From: Curtobacterium sp. VKM Ac-1393
GTDB lineage: Bacteria; Actinomycetota; Actinomycetes; Actinomycetales; Microbacteriaceae
Reading direction: 5' to 3'
DNA length: 64,000 bases
Assembly: GCF_015350995.1 (NCBI RefSeq)
Contig: NZ_JADKRW010000002.1
Span: 496,001 to 560,000 of the forward strand
Of the stretch, positions 17,659 through 26,487 are shown piece by piece. The notes beneath the pieces are model-generated. The model saw nothing but the letters and a program-made list of their open reading frames with translations. It was not told the origin of the DNA and ran no database searches. The position numbers and the translations under genes were made by a program. Numbering within the stretch: position 1 is the first letter of the stretch; every line of letters starts with the position of its first letter.

Positions 17659-18690
17659 TCAGGACTGCGCGCGTGCCGTCGACTCCCGCACGCTCAGGGT
17701 CAGCGGTGGCCCCGGGCGGGACGGCAGCGGTGCGTCGGCGTCGATCTGCGCGCGCAGGAGTGTGGCTGCGCGCTGCCCGAGCTCGACGGTGTCGCGGGTC
17801 AACGAGGTGATGGACGGCCGGACCAACTGGATCATCGCCGAGTCGTCGAACGACACGATCGAGACGTCGGCCGGCACGTCGACCCCCATCTCGCTCGCGA
17901 CCCCGAGCCCGGCGACGGCCAGCACGTCGTTGTCGTAGACGATCGCGGTCGGTCGGCTGGTCCGGGACAGCAGGGTGCGGGTCGCACTCGCGCCGGCCTC
18001 GGCTGAGTAGTCGGTCGGGATCGACACGGCGTCCTCGAGCCCCTCGGCCGCGGCGAACGCTCGCACCCGGTCCATCCGCATGGCCGTGTGCTCGAACTCG
18101 GGCCGCCCGGCGACGTGGGCGATGCGGCGGTGTCCGAGTGCGTGCAGGTAGCGCAGGACCGTCTCGGTCGCGTCGGCGTCGTCGATCCAGACGCTCGGCG
18201 CGGCGCCGTCGGATGCGGGGTGGGAGCCGACGACGACCGTGGGCATGCCGAGTTCGGCGAGCAGGGTGAGTCGCTCGTCCTCGCGCCGCGGGTCGATGAG
18301 GACCACGCCGTCGACCCGGTGCCCGCGCCACCACGCGCGGTAGGTGTCGAGCTCTTCGGCCGCGTCGCGTGCCACGAGCAGGTTCATGCCGACGTGGGTG
18401 CCGGCGAGCCCGAGTTGGATGCCGGAGATCAGGTCGCCGAAGAACGACTCGGTGCCGAGCGTGCGGGCCGGCCGGTTCAGCACGAAGCCGATCGACCCGG
18501 CCTTCGCGCCACCCAGGGCGCGCGCCGCGGTGTGCGGCTGCCAGTCGAGCTCGCGGGCGATCGCGCGCACGCGTTCGCGGGTCTCGTCGGACACGCCGGG
18601 GCGGTCGTTCAGGGCGAAGGAAACCGCGCTGACGGACACGCCGGCACGCGCGGCGATGTCGGAGATCGTCGTTCGACGGTTCGCGGCCAT
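17659..18690 (-). CDS. LacI-family regulator of the mannoside locus
   Basis: 343 residues: N-terminal LacI HTH (TTISDIAARAGVSVSAVSFALND, hinge around residues 45-60) and a periplasmic-binding-protein-like sensor domain (GFVLNRPARTLG, VVGSHPASDGAAP, DFYS-like STDYSAEAG, IVSFDDSAMIQLVRPSIT). It is divergent from the sugar importer; the intergenic region has a perfect LacI-type palindrome. It should repress the importer and glycosidase genes until a mannoside ligand is bound. The inducer is inferred from the neighbours. Confidence 0.9.
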   Translation of the reverse strand: MAANRRTTISDIAARAGVSVSAVSFALNDRPGVSDETRERVRAIARELDWQPHTAARALGGAKAGSIGFVLNRPARTLGTESFFGDLISGIQLGLAGTHVGMNLLVARDAAEELDTYRAWWRGHRVDGVVLIDPRREDERLTLLAELGMPTVVVGSHPASDGAAPSVWIDDADATETVLRYLHALGHRRIAHVAGRPEFEHTAMRMDRVRAFAAAEGLEDAVSIPTDYSAEAGASATRTLLSRTSRPTAIVYDNDVLAVAGLGVASEMGVDVPADVSIVSFDDSAMIQLVRPSITSLTRDTVELGQRAATLLRAQIDADAPLPSRPGPPLTLSVRESTARAQS

Positions 18691-18694
18691 GGGC

Positions 18695-18723
18695 TTGACT
18701 ATAGCGTTTTAGTCCTTCATAGT
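18695..18723 (+). promoter_or_regulatory. Promoter of the sugar importer operon
   Basis: TTGACT (18695-18700) is followed after 17 bases by CATAGT (18718-18723), a good sigma-70-type pair for this GC-rich genome. It reads toward the lipoprotein gene, whose start is 70 bases further on. Confidence 0.6.
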
Positions 18724-18753
18724 CACTGCCACATGACGGTTCTGCGACAGCAA

Positions 18754-18767
18754 CTGAACCGGTTCAG
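18754..18767. promoter_or_regulatory. LacI-type operator palindrome
   Basis: CTGAACCGGTTCAG is a perfect 14-base palindrome with the central CG step typical of LacI-family operators. It lies about 31 bases after the predicted -10 element, where a bound repressor would block elongation or initiation. Confidence 0.75.
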
Positions 18768-18792
18768 CACGACGACGAGGGAGTCAGACGCC

Positions 18793-20085
18793 ATGAGGAC
18801 CACCACACGTGCGACGCGGAACCGCGCCGCAGCGCTGCTCGCAGGAGCCGCCGCCACGGCACTCGTCCTGACCGGCTGCTCGGCTGGCGGCAATGCGGCC
18901 GACAACGGCGGCGGGGCGATCAGCGGCTCGATCACCCTGCAGACGTGGGCGCTCACGCCGACGTACACGGACTACCTGAACGGGGTGATCGCGGACTTCG
19001 AGAAGGCCCACCCCGACGCGAAGGTCAAGCTGCAGGACCAGCCCGGCGACGGCTACGCCGACAAGGTGCTCAGCCAGGCGTCGTCGAACTCACTGCCCGA
19101 CGTCATCAACCTGCCGCCGGACATCGCCCTGCCGCTCGCGAAGCGCGGGTTCCTGCAGGACGTCGCGAAGGACGACGCCAAGCTGGCGAGCACCTACGTC
19201 TCCGGCGCGCTGGACTCGTACGAGTACAAGGGAGTGGACGGCACGTTCGGGTACCCCTGGTACCTCAACACCGACGTCGACTACTGGAACGCGACGATGT
19301 TCGCGAAGTGCGGTCTCGACGCGAAGAACCCGCCGAAGACCACTGACGAGCTCTTCACGCAGGCCAAGACCATGCACGAGAACTGCCCGACGGACTACCT
19401 GATGAGCCGCAAGCCCGGCCTCGGCGACTTCACCCTGGCCGGCGTCAAGGTGTTGAACGCGGACGGCACGAAGTTCACCTTCGCCGAGTCGTCGAAGGCA
19501 GCCGACCTGATCGAGCGCTACAAGGACGCGTACCAGGACGGCTACATGCCCTCGAACGTGCTGAACAGCGACTACCTCGGCAACTCGGCCCTGTTCACGC
19601 AGCAGAAGGTCGCCTGGACCACCGGCGGCGCGACCTCGCTCGCCGACTTCGAGAAGAACAACCCGTCGCTCAAGGGCAAGGTCACCGTCAGCCCGGCACT
19701 CGACACCCCGCCGCTCTACGTGCAGGGCCTGTCGGTGTCGGCCAAGTCGAAGCACCTCGCCACGGCCGAAGCGTTCGCGAAGTTCATGACGAATGCGAAG
19801 AACCAGGAAGCGTTCGCCCACAAGGTCAACATCTTCCCGTCGACCACGTCGTCGCAGTCCGACCCGTACTTCTCGAAGGACGACGGCACCGTGAACGGTG
19901 AGGCCCGCGTGCTGGCGAACGAAGCCCTGAAGACCGCGAAGGTCCTCAACCCGGTCGAGGCGAACTCTGCGATGACGGACTTCCTCGACCAGCAGATCGC
20001 GCTCGCCATGAAGGGCCAGGTCGCACCCGAGAAGGCCCTGCAGACGGCGCAGACCAAGATGAACAGCCTGCTGGCCAACGGCTGA
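18793..20085 (+). CDS. Sugar ABC transporter substrate-binding lipoprotein
   Basis: Solute-binding protein family 1 (MalE/UgpB type), 430 residues. Lipobox LVLTGC puts the lipidated Cys at residue 29. Features include GSITLQTWALTPTYTDYL at the mature N-terminus and GFPW-like GYPWYLNTDVDYWNATMF in the hinge. It should deliver an oligosaccharide to the following two permeases; a mannose-containing N-glycan fragment is inferred from the glycosidases downstream. The first ATG after a GGGAG site was used; the open frame extends upstream through the lacI promoter but is not conserved. Confidence 0.9.
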   Translation: MRTTTRATRNRAAALLAGAAATALVLTGCSAGGNAADNGGGAISGSITLQTWALTPTYTDYLNGVIADFEKAHPDAKVKLQDQPGDGYADKVLSQASSNSLPDVINLPPDIALPLAKRGFLQDVAKDDAKLASTYVSGALDSYEYKGVDGTFGYPWYLNTDVDYWNATMFAKCGLDAKNPPKTTDELFTQAKTMHENCPTDYLMSRKPGLGDFTLAGVKVLNADGTKFTFAESSKAADLIERYKDAYQDGYMPSNVLNSDYLGNSALFTQQKVAWTTGGATSLADFEKNNPSLKGKVTVSPALDTPPLYVQGLSVSAKSKHLATAEAFAKFMTNAKNQEAFAHKVNIFPSTTSSQSDPYFSKDDGTVNGEARVLANEALKTAKVLNPVEANSAMTDFLDQQIALAMKGQVAPEKALQTAQTKMNSLLANG

Positions 20086-20963
20086 TGCGCGCCAACCGCT
20101 GGTTCACGCCCTGGCTGCTCGTCCTGCCGGCCCTCGTCTGGCTCGTCGCGTTCAGCCTCTGGCCGTCGATCAACACCGTCCGTCTGTCGTTCACGAACGC
20201 CAGCCCGCTGGGTGGCGTGAGCCAGTGGGTCGGGCTCAAGAACTTCGAGACCCTGCTCGCCGACCCGCAGGTGTGGGAAGCGCTGCTCAACAGCGTCATC
20301 TACATGGCGATCTGCCTGCCCCTGCTGACGGTGCTGCCGCTGCTCATCGCGGTGCTCGTCCAGCAGAAGCTGCCGGGGATCGCGTTCTTCCGCACGGCGT
20401 TCTACACGCCGGTCATCGCCTCGGCCGTGGTCGTCGGACTCATCTGGACCTGGATCCTCGACGACCGCGGCGTCATCAACGAGATGGCGCAGGCGCTCGG
20501 CGTCGTGCAGGGCAGCGTCCCGTTCCTGACCGACCGGTGGCTGCTGCTCCTCAGCGCGATCAGCCTGACGGTCTGGAAGGGCCTCGGCTACTACATGATC
20601 ATCTTCCTCGCGGCCCTCGGGAACGTCGGCAAGGACCTGCACGAAGCGGCCGCCCTCGACGGAGCCGGTGCGGTGCGACGGTTCTGGTCGGTCACCATGC
20701 CCGGGGTCCGCGGCACCATGACGCTCGTCGGGATCCTGGTGTGCGTCTCCGCGCTCCGGGTGTTCAGCGAGCTCTACATCCTCACCAACGGCACGGGCGG
20801 ACCGGGCGGGCAGGACAACTCGCTCGTCATGCTCATCCAGCAGTACGCCCGCGGCTTCACCGGCAACCTCGGCTACGCGTCCGCCCTGAGCCTCCTGCTC
20901 TTCGCCGTGACCCTGATCCCGATGCTCGCCCTCGCGCGGATGAACAGCAAGGCGGACAAGTGA
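20085..20963 (+). CDS. Sugar ABC transporter permease (MalF type)
   Basis: 292-residue inner-membrane permease with six expected helices, starting with WLLVLPALVWLVAFSLWPS. The ATPase-contact loop is the EAA motif LHEAAALDGAGAVRRFWSVTMP. Start overlaps the lipoprotein stop by one base (TGATG) and the stop overlaps the next gene by four. No ATPase gene is found in the locus, so a shared MsiK-type ATPase elsewhere in the genome is expected. Confidence 0.92.
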   Translation: MRANRWFTPWLLVLPALVWLVAFSLWPSINTVRLSFTNASPLGGVSQWVGLKNFETLLADPQVWEALLNSVIYMAICLPLLTVLPLLIAVLVQQKLPGIAFFRTAFYTPVIASAVVVGLIWTWILDDRGVINEMAQALGVVQGSVPFLTDRWLLLLSAISLTVWKGLGYYMIIFLAALGNVGKDLHEAAALDGAGAVRRFWSVTMPGVRGTMTLVGILVCVSALRVFSELYILTNGTGGPGGQDNSLVMLIQQYARGFTGNLGYASALSLLLFAVTLIPMLALARMNSKADK

Positions 20964-21967
20964 CGAACACGACGAGCACCGAACCCGCCCTGGGCGGGGC
21001 ACGCGGTGCAGCCAGCCCGACACCGGACGTGACCGGCGCCACCGACGCGGGGCGGGCCTCCCGGCCGAACGGACGCGACGGACGCGACGGACGAGACGGA
21101 CGCGACGGGACCGGCCGCGGGCGCCGTCGCGCGGTCTGGGGTGTCATGTCCACCCGCGAGAAGGTCGTCCGCTACGTCTTGCTCATCGTGGTCCTCGTCA
21201 TCACGATCGGTCCGTTCCTGTGGCAGCTGTCCACCTCGCTCAAGGGCGCCGGCGAGGACATCTACACCGCGAACCCGTCGTTCATCCCGACCGAGCCGAC
21301 CATCGAGAACTACCTCAAGGTGGCCGCCGCGATCCCGGTCTGGCGCTACATCGGCAACTCGCTGCTCGTCGCCGCGATCGACGTGTTCGGCAACATCGTG
21401 TTCGCGACGCTCGCCGGCTTCGCCCTCGCGCGGCTGCAGTGGCGGCACCGCAAGCTCGTCCTCGGGCTGTTCCTCGCCACCCTCGTCCTGCCCGGCGAGG
21501 CGACGATCATCTCGCAGTTCGTCACCGTCAAGGACCTCGGCCTCGCCGACAACCTGGTCGGTGTCGCGCTGCCCGGCATGATCGCCGCGCTGAACGTGCT
21601 GCTCATGTTCAACGCGTTCCGGCAGATCCCCGAGGAGATCGACCAAGCGGCGGTGATGGACGGTGCGAACGCGATGCAGCGCCTGCGGTACATCTCGCTG
21701 CCCGCCGTGCAGGGGACCATCGCGGTCATCGCGATCTTCTCGTTCATCGGGGCGTGGGACGACTTCCTGTGGCCGCTCATCGTGCTGCAGTCACCGGAGA
21801 ACCTCACCCTGACCGTCGGGCTGCAGTACCTGCAGGGCACGTTCGCGACCGACCAGCGCATGATCGCCGCCGGCACCATGATCGCGTTCATCCCGATCGC
21901 CGTGATCTTCGCCGTCCTGCAGCGCTTCTTCTTCAAGGGCGTCGAAGAGGGCGGTGTGAAGGGCTGA
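20960..21967 (+). CDS. Sugar ABC transporter permease (MalG type)
   Basis: 335 residues if read from the coupled GTG (GTGA overlap). The conserved part starts near MSTREKVVRYVLL (codon at 21147) and has six expected helices and the EAA loop EEIDQAAVMDGANAMQRLRYISLP. The 60-residue N-terminal tail is low complexity and includes four tandem RDG units, so translation might instead begin at 21147. The stop overlaps the GH5 start by one base. Confidence 0.9.
   Translation: MTNTTSTEPALGGARGAASPTPDVTGATDAGRASRPNGRDGRDGRDGRDGTGRGRRRAVWGVMSTREKVVRYVLLIVVLVITIGPFLWQLSTSLKGAGEDIYTANPSFIPTEPTIENYLKVAAAIPVWRYIGNSLLVAAIDVFGNIVFATLAGFALARLQWRHRKLVLGLFLATLVLPGEATIISQFVTVKDLGLADNLVGVALPGMIAALNVLLMFNAFRQIPEEIDQAAVMDGANAMQRLRYISLPAVQGTIAVIAIFSFIGAWDDFLWPLIVLQSPENLTLTVGLQYLQGTFATDQRMIAAGTMIAFIPIAVIFAVLQRFFFKGVEEGGVKG
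21070..21105 (+). repeat. 9-bp tandem repeat, four copies, in the MalG-type gene
   Basis: The unit CGGACGCGA occurs four times in a row (third copy with one change), encoding repeated Arg-Asp-Gly in the N-terminal tail. Unit length is a multiple of three, so copy-number changes would keep the frame. Confidence 0.8.
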
Positions 21968-23352
21968 TGCGCTTCGGGGTCAACTACACGCCCTCGGTGG
22001 GCTGGTTCCACTCGTGGCTCGACTTCTCACCGTCGGACACCGCCAGGGACCTCGAGGCGATCGCCTCGCTCGGCGCCGACCACGTGCGGATCTTCCCGCT
22101 CTGGCCGGTGGTGCAGCCGAACCGCACCCTCATCCGGGCCTCGGCGCTGCAGGACGTCGCGACGGTCGTGGACATCGCCGGCTCGTTCGGACTCGACGTC
22201 AACGTCGACGCGCTGCAGGGGCACCTGTCGAGCTTCGACTTCGTGCCCTCGTGGCTGGACAGCTGGCACCGTCGGAACATGTTCACCGACCCGGACGTCG
22301 TCGCATCGACCGCGGCGTACGTCCGGGCGCTCGCCGCAGCGGTCGCGGACAAGCCGAACCTGCTCGGCATCACCATCGGCAACGAGGTGAACCAGTTCGC
22401 ACACGCCCCGCACCCCACACCGCACGACATCACGGCGGAGCAGGGGCACGCGTGGGCGGCGGCGATGGTCGCGGCGGCGCGTTCCGGGCTCGCGTCCGGC
22501 TCGTCCGGTTCGTCCGCTTCGTCCGGCCTGGAGGCCCGGGTCGACTCGTCCGCGTCGGCCCCGTCCGACAGCGGGTCGCGTCCACGGCCGCTGGTCACCG
22601 TCGCGCAGTACGACGCGGCCTGGTACGACGACGCGCAGCCCTTCGGCCCCGAGCACGCGGCGGACCACGGCGACGCCACCGTCACGCACTCGTGGGTGTT
22701 CAACGGCTCGGCGGCGCTGCACGGCGCACTCGGACCCGGATCGGTGCGGCACGGGGAGTACCTGCTCCAGCTCGCCGCGGCCTGGAACCGCGACCCCGCC
22801 CGACCGAACTGGTTGCAAGAGGTGGGGGCACCCACCAACGTCGTCGCTCCGGAGGACGCCGCCTCGTTCACCGAGCAGACCATCCGGCACGTGCTCGACG
22901 CACAGCACGTGCTCGGCGTCACGTGGTGGTGCTCGCACGACGTCGCCAGGTCGCTCGCCGACTTCCCGGAGCTCGAGTACGACCTCGGGCTGTTCACGAA
23001 CGACGGCCGTGTGAAGCCTGCGGGGGAGGCCTTCGCCGCCGTCGCACGGTCCGGCACCACCGGCACCGCTGCTGCGCCGCCGGCCACCGCGCTCGTGCTC
23101 GACGACGTACTGCCCGACGGCTCGGACCGACACGGCATGCGTGCCGACTGCGCCCCCGGCGGACGGTTCGCCGCCGCCTGGCTCGCGGTCGCGTCCGCGG
23201 AACCGGACGGACGCGGGCCGCAGGTCGTCCTGCGCTCCCGCCTCAGCGACACCGCGATGCTCGCCGCCCGTGGCATCGAACGGTGCGTCGACGTGCCCGC
23301 CGACCTCGACGCCACAGCCATCCGCGTCGCACACCCCGCGACCACGCCCTGA
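21967..23352 (+). CDS. GH5-type glycosidase, probable beta-mannosidase
   Basis: 461 residues, clan GH-A barrel. It begins MRFGVNYTPSVGWFHSW; the acid/base is Glu140 in ITIGNEVNQF and the nucleophile Glu285 in WLQEVGAP. No signal peptide, so cytoplasmic. The neighbourhood (GH38, EndoH-like GH18) points to a GH5_18-like enzyme that splits Man-beta-1,4-GlcNAc, the core left after N-glycan trimming; this subfamily call is inference. Residues 173-207 form a Ser/Gly/Ala-rich insert inside the barrel. Its start overlaps the permease stop, so it is in the importer operon. Confidence 0.75.
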   Translation: MRFGVNYTPSVGWFHSWLDFSPSDTARDLEAIASLGADHVRIFPLWPVVQPNRTLIRASALQDVATVVDIAGSFGLDVNVDALQGHLSSFDFVPSWLDSWHRRNMFTDPDVVASTAAYVRALAAAVADKPNLLGITIGNEVNQFAHAPHPTPHDITAEQGHAWAAAMVAAARSGLASGSSGSSASSGLEARVDSSASAPSDSGSRPRPLVTVAQYDAAWYDDAQPFGPEHAADHGDATVTHSWVFNGSAALHGALGPGSVRHGEYLLQLAAAWNRDPARPNWLQEVGAPTNVVAPEDAASFTEQTIRHVLDAQHVLGVTWWCSHDVARSLADFPELEYDLGLFTNDGRVKPAGEAFAAVARSGTTGTAAAPPATALVLDDVLPDGSDRHGMRADCAPGGRFAAAWLAVASAEPDGRGPQVVLRSRLSDTAMLAARGIERCVDVPADLDATAIRVAHPATTP

Positions 23353-23402
23353 CCGGCGAGCACGCACCGACCCGCGACCACGCCCCGACCCTGGAAGGCC
23401 CC

Positions 23403-26402
23403 ATGCACGACGACATCCCCCTCACCACCGGACGGGCCCGCCGGGTCCTCGACGAGCGCATCACGCCGGCGGTGCACGCCACCGCGACGCCGCTCGAGAC
23501 CTCATGGCACGAGCTGCCGGGGGAGCCGATCCCGCCGGCGCAGGGACTCGCGCTCCAGTTCACGCCGTACGAGGTCGGCACGCCCTGGGGCGCGGCCTGG
23601 GGGACGACGTGGTTCCGGCTGATCGGGACCGTGCCGACCGAGTGGGCCGGCCGCCGGGTGGAAGCCGTCGTCGACCTCGGCTTCGACAAGAACATGCCCG
23701 GGTTCCAGTGCGAGGGGCTCGTCTACCTCGCCGACGGCACGCCGGTGAAGTCGATCAACCCGCGCAACCAGTGGGTGCTCCTCACCGAAGCAGCGGTGGG
23801 CGGGGAGACCATCGAGCTCTTCGTCGAGGCCGCGTCGAACCCCGTCCTGCTCGACTACCACCCCTTCCTGGTCACCCACGAGGGCGACATCCAGACCTCG
23901 TCGTCGAAGCGGCTGTACACTTCGCGCCGGATGGACCTCGCCGTCTTCGAGTCCGAGGTGCACGAGCTCGCGCTCGACATCGACGTCCTGCTCGAACTGC
24001 AGGCCGAACTGCCCGAGGGGCCGCGACGGATGCGGATCCTACAGGCCCTCGACGACGCGTTGGACCGGCTCGACCTGCAGCACATCGCCGCAACGGCTGC
24101 CGATGCCCGAGCAGCGCTCGCCGAGGTGCTCGCCGCCCCCGCAGAATCCTCCGCGCACACCATCTCAGCGATCGGCCACGCCCACATCGACTCCGCCTGG
24201 CTCTGGCCCGTCCGCGAGACGATCCGCAAGGTCGCTCGAACCACCTCGACGATGACCGAGCTCATCGACCAGACCGACGACTTCCTGTACGGCATGTCGA
24301 GCGCCCAGCAGTACGCCTGGATCAAGGAACATCGGCCCGAGGTGTACGCCCGGGTCACGGCCGCCGTCCAGGCCGGCCGGTTCCTGCCGATCGGCGGCAT
24401 GTGGGTCGAGTCCGACACCGTGATGCCCACCGGCGAGAGCATCGTCCGCCAGTTCTCGCAGGGGCAGCGGTTCTTCGAGCGCGAGTTCGGCATCCGACCC
24501 AAGGGCGTCTGGCTGCCGGACAGCTTCGGGTACTCGCCGGCGATGCCGCAGCTCATGCGCCGCGCGGGCTTCGAGTGGTTCTTCACGCAGAAGATCTCGT
24601 GGAACCAGGTCAACAAGTTCCCGCACCACACGTTCCTGTGGGAGGGCATCGACGGCTCGCGAGTGTTCTCGCACTTCCCGTCGATGGACACCTACAACTC
24701 GCGCCTGTCCGGCAGCGAGGTCGCCAAGGCCTCCCGCCAGTTCCGTGAGAACCGGCTCGCCACCGGGTCGATCGCCCCGGTCGGCTGGGGCGACGGCGGC
24801 GGTGGTACCACCCGCGAGATGACCGGCACGGCTGCGCGGCTCGCCGACCTCGAGGGCAGCGCGAAGGTCCGCTGGGAGCACCCCGACACGTTCTTCGACC
24901 GTGCGAAGGCCGAGCTGCCCGACCCGCCCGTGTGGGTGGGGGAGCTCTACCTCGAACTGCACCGCGCCACCCTGACCAGCCAGCACGGCACCAAGCAGGG
25001 CAATCGCCGGTGCGAACAGCTCCTCATCGAGGCCGAGCTCTGGGCCGCGACCGCCGCCGCCCGCACCGACTTCACCTACCCGTACGACGAGCTCGACGCC
25101 CTGTGGCAGCAGGTCCTGCTCCAGCAGTTCCACGACATCCTGCCGGGCACCTCGATCGCGTGGGTGCACCGCGAGGCCGAGGCGAAGTACGCCGAGACGG
25201 CCGCGGCGCTGACCGCGATCATCGACCAGGCGCTCTCGGCGCTCGCCGGTGCCGGAGACGCGGCCGTCGTCGTGAACCCGGCCCCGTTCCTCCAGGCCGG
25301 CGCACCCGCGCAGGGCGCCGTCCTGGCGACCGACGTGGCGGAACCGACCGCCGTCACGCTGACCGAGCAGGACGGCGGGTACGTGCTGGCGAACGAGCTG
25401 GTTCGTGTGACCGTCACCGACCAGGGCCTCGTCACGAGCGCCGTCGACCTGGCGAGCGGCCGCGAGGCGATCGCCGCCGGGCAGGCCGCGAACCTGCTGC
25501 AGCTGCACCAGGACTTCCCGAACATGTGGGACGCGTGGGACGTCGACCGGTACTACCGGAACCGGGTCGAGGACCTGGTGGACGTCTCGTCGCTCGAAGC
25601 CTCGGTCGACGACGCCGGTGTCGCCCGAGTCGTCGTGTCGCGGTCCTTCGGCGACTCGACCGTGCGGCAGGAGATCACGCTCGCACCGGACTCCCGCACG
25701 CTCGAGTTCGACCAGACGACCGACTGGCACGAGACCGAGAAGTTCCTCAAGGTCGCGTTCCCGCTCGACGTCCGCGCCGAGCACACCGTCGCCGAGACGC
25801 AGTTCGGGGCGCAGAAGCGGGTGACGCACACGAACACCTCGTGGGAGGCCGCGAAGTTCGAGACCTCGATGCACCGCTACGTGCTCGTGTCCGAACCGGG
25901 GTTCGGCGTCGCGCTCGTGAACGACTCGATCCACGGGTTCGACACCACCCGCGACGCCGTCGACGGGCACGTCACCACCACCGTGCGGCTGTCGCTGCTG
26001 CGCGCACCGCGGTTCCCCGACCCGGAGACCGACCAGGGCGTGCAGACGCACCGGTACGGGATCGTCATCGGCACCGACCAGCTCGGGGCCACGGCGGCCG
26101 GCGTCCGGATGAACGCCGGAGCGCGGACCGTCACCGGGGCGCACGGGTTCGCGCCGCTCGTGCGGGTGTCCGGCGGGGTCGTGCTGTCGAGCGTCAAGCT
26201 CGCCGACGACCGGTCCGGCGACCTGGTCGTCCGGGTGTACGAGCCGGTGGGGCGGCGGGGGACCGGGGGGATCGCGGTGGACGGGTCGTTCGGACCGGCT
26301 GCCGAGGTCACCCTGCTCGAAGAGCCGTTGACCGACACGGAAGCGTCGTCGTTCGCCGTCGACGCGTACGAGGTGCGGACCTTCCGTTACCCGCGCGTCT
26401 GA
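23403..26402 (+). CDS. GH38 alpha-mannosidase
   Basis: 999 residues, the usual length for bacterial GH38. Catalytic zinc motif GHAHIDSAW (His259-Asp263), nucleophile Asp373 in LPDSFGYS, and QFHDILPGTS in the middle domain; the rest is the C-terminal beta-sandwich region. No signal peptide, so it acts on imported oligosaccharides, releasing alpha-linked mannose. It lies 50 bases after the GH5 gene and is followed by a strong hairpin. Confidence 0.93.
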   Translation: MHDDIPLTTGRARRVLDERITPAVHATATPLETSWHELPGEPIPPAQGLALQFTPYEVGTPWGAAWGTTWFRLIGTVPTEWAGRRVEAVVDLGFDKNMPGFQCEGLVYLADGTPVKSINPRNQWVLLTEAAVGGETIELFVEAASNPVLLDYHPFLVTHEGDIQTSSSKRLYTSRRMDLAVFESEVHELALDIDVLLELQAELPEGPRRMRILQALDDALDRLDLQHIAATAADARAALAEVLAAPAESSAHTISAIGHAHIDSAWLWPVRETIRKVARTTSTMTELIDQTDDFLYGMSSAQQYAWIKEHRPEVYARVTAAVQAGRFLPIGGMWVESDTVMPTGESIVRQFSQGQRFFEREFGIRPKGVWLPDSFGYSPAMPQLMRRAGFEWFFTQKISWNQVNKFPHHTFLWEGIDGSRVFSHFPSMDTYNSRLSGSEVAKASRQFRENRLATGSIAPVGWGDGGGGTTREMTGTAARLADLEGSAKVRWEHPDTFFDRAKAELPDPPVWVGELYLELHRATLTSQHGTKQGNRRCEQLLIEAELWAATAAARTDFTYPYDELDALWQQVLLQQFHDILPGTSIAWVHREAEAKYAETAAALTAIIDQALSALAGAGDAAVVVNPAPFLQAGAPAQGAVLATDVAEPTAVTLTEQDGGYVLANELVRVTVTDQGLVTSAVDLASGREAIAAGQAANLLQLHQDFPNMWDAWDVDRYYRNRVEDLVDVSSLEASVDDAGVARVVVSRSFGDSTVRQEITLAPDSRTLEFDQTTDWHETEKFLKVAFPLDVRAEHTVAETQFGAQKRVTHTNTSWEAAKFETSMHRYVLVSEPGFGVALVNDSIHGFDTTRDAVDGHVTTTVRLSLLRAPRFPDPETDQGVQTHRYGIVIGTDQLGATAAGVRMNAGARTVTGAHGFAPLVRVSGGVVLSSVKLADDRSGDLVVRVYEPVGRRGTGGIAVDGSFGPAAEVTLLEEPLTDTEASSFAVDAYEVRTFRYPRV

Positions 26403-26406
26403 GACC

Positions 26407-26439
26407 CCGCCGCCGGGACTTCGGGTGTCCCGGCGGCGG
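26407..26439 (+). terminator. Hairpin after the GH38 gene
   Basis: CCGCCGCCGGGAC (26407-26419) pairs perfectly with GTCCCGGCGGCGG (26427-26439) around a 7-base loop. It ends the importer-glycosidase operon or attenuates reading into the EndoH-like gene; no U-tract follows. Confidence 0.7.
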
Positions 26440-26487
26440 TTCCCGGTCGGCGACCGCCGGCCGGTTCATCACTCGAAGAGGAGTGTC

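Noticed and set aside
24165-26144. 659-codon minus-strand frame opposite the alpha-mannosidase
   Set aside because: Shadow of the GH38 gene with no recognisable domain and no ribosome site.
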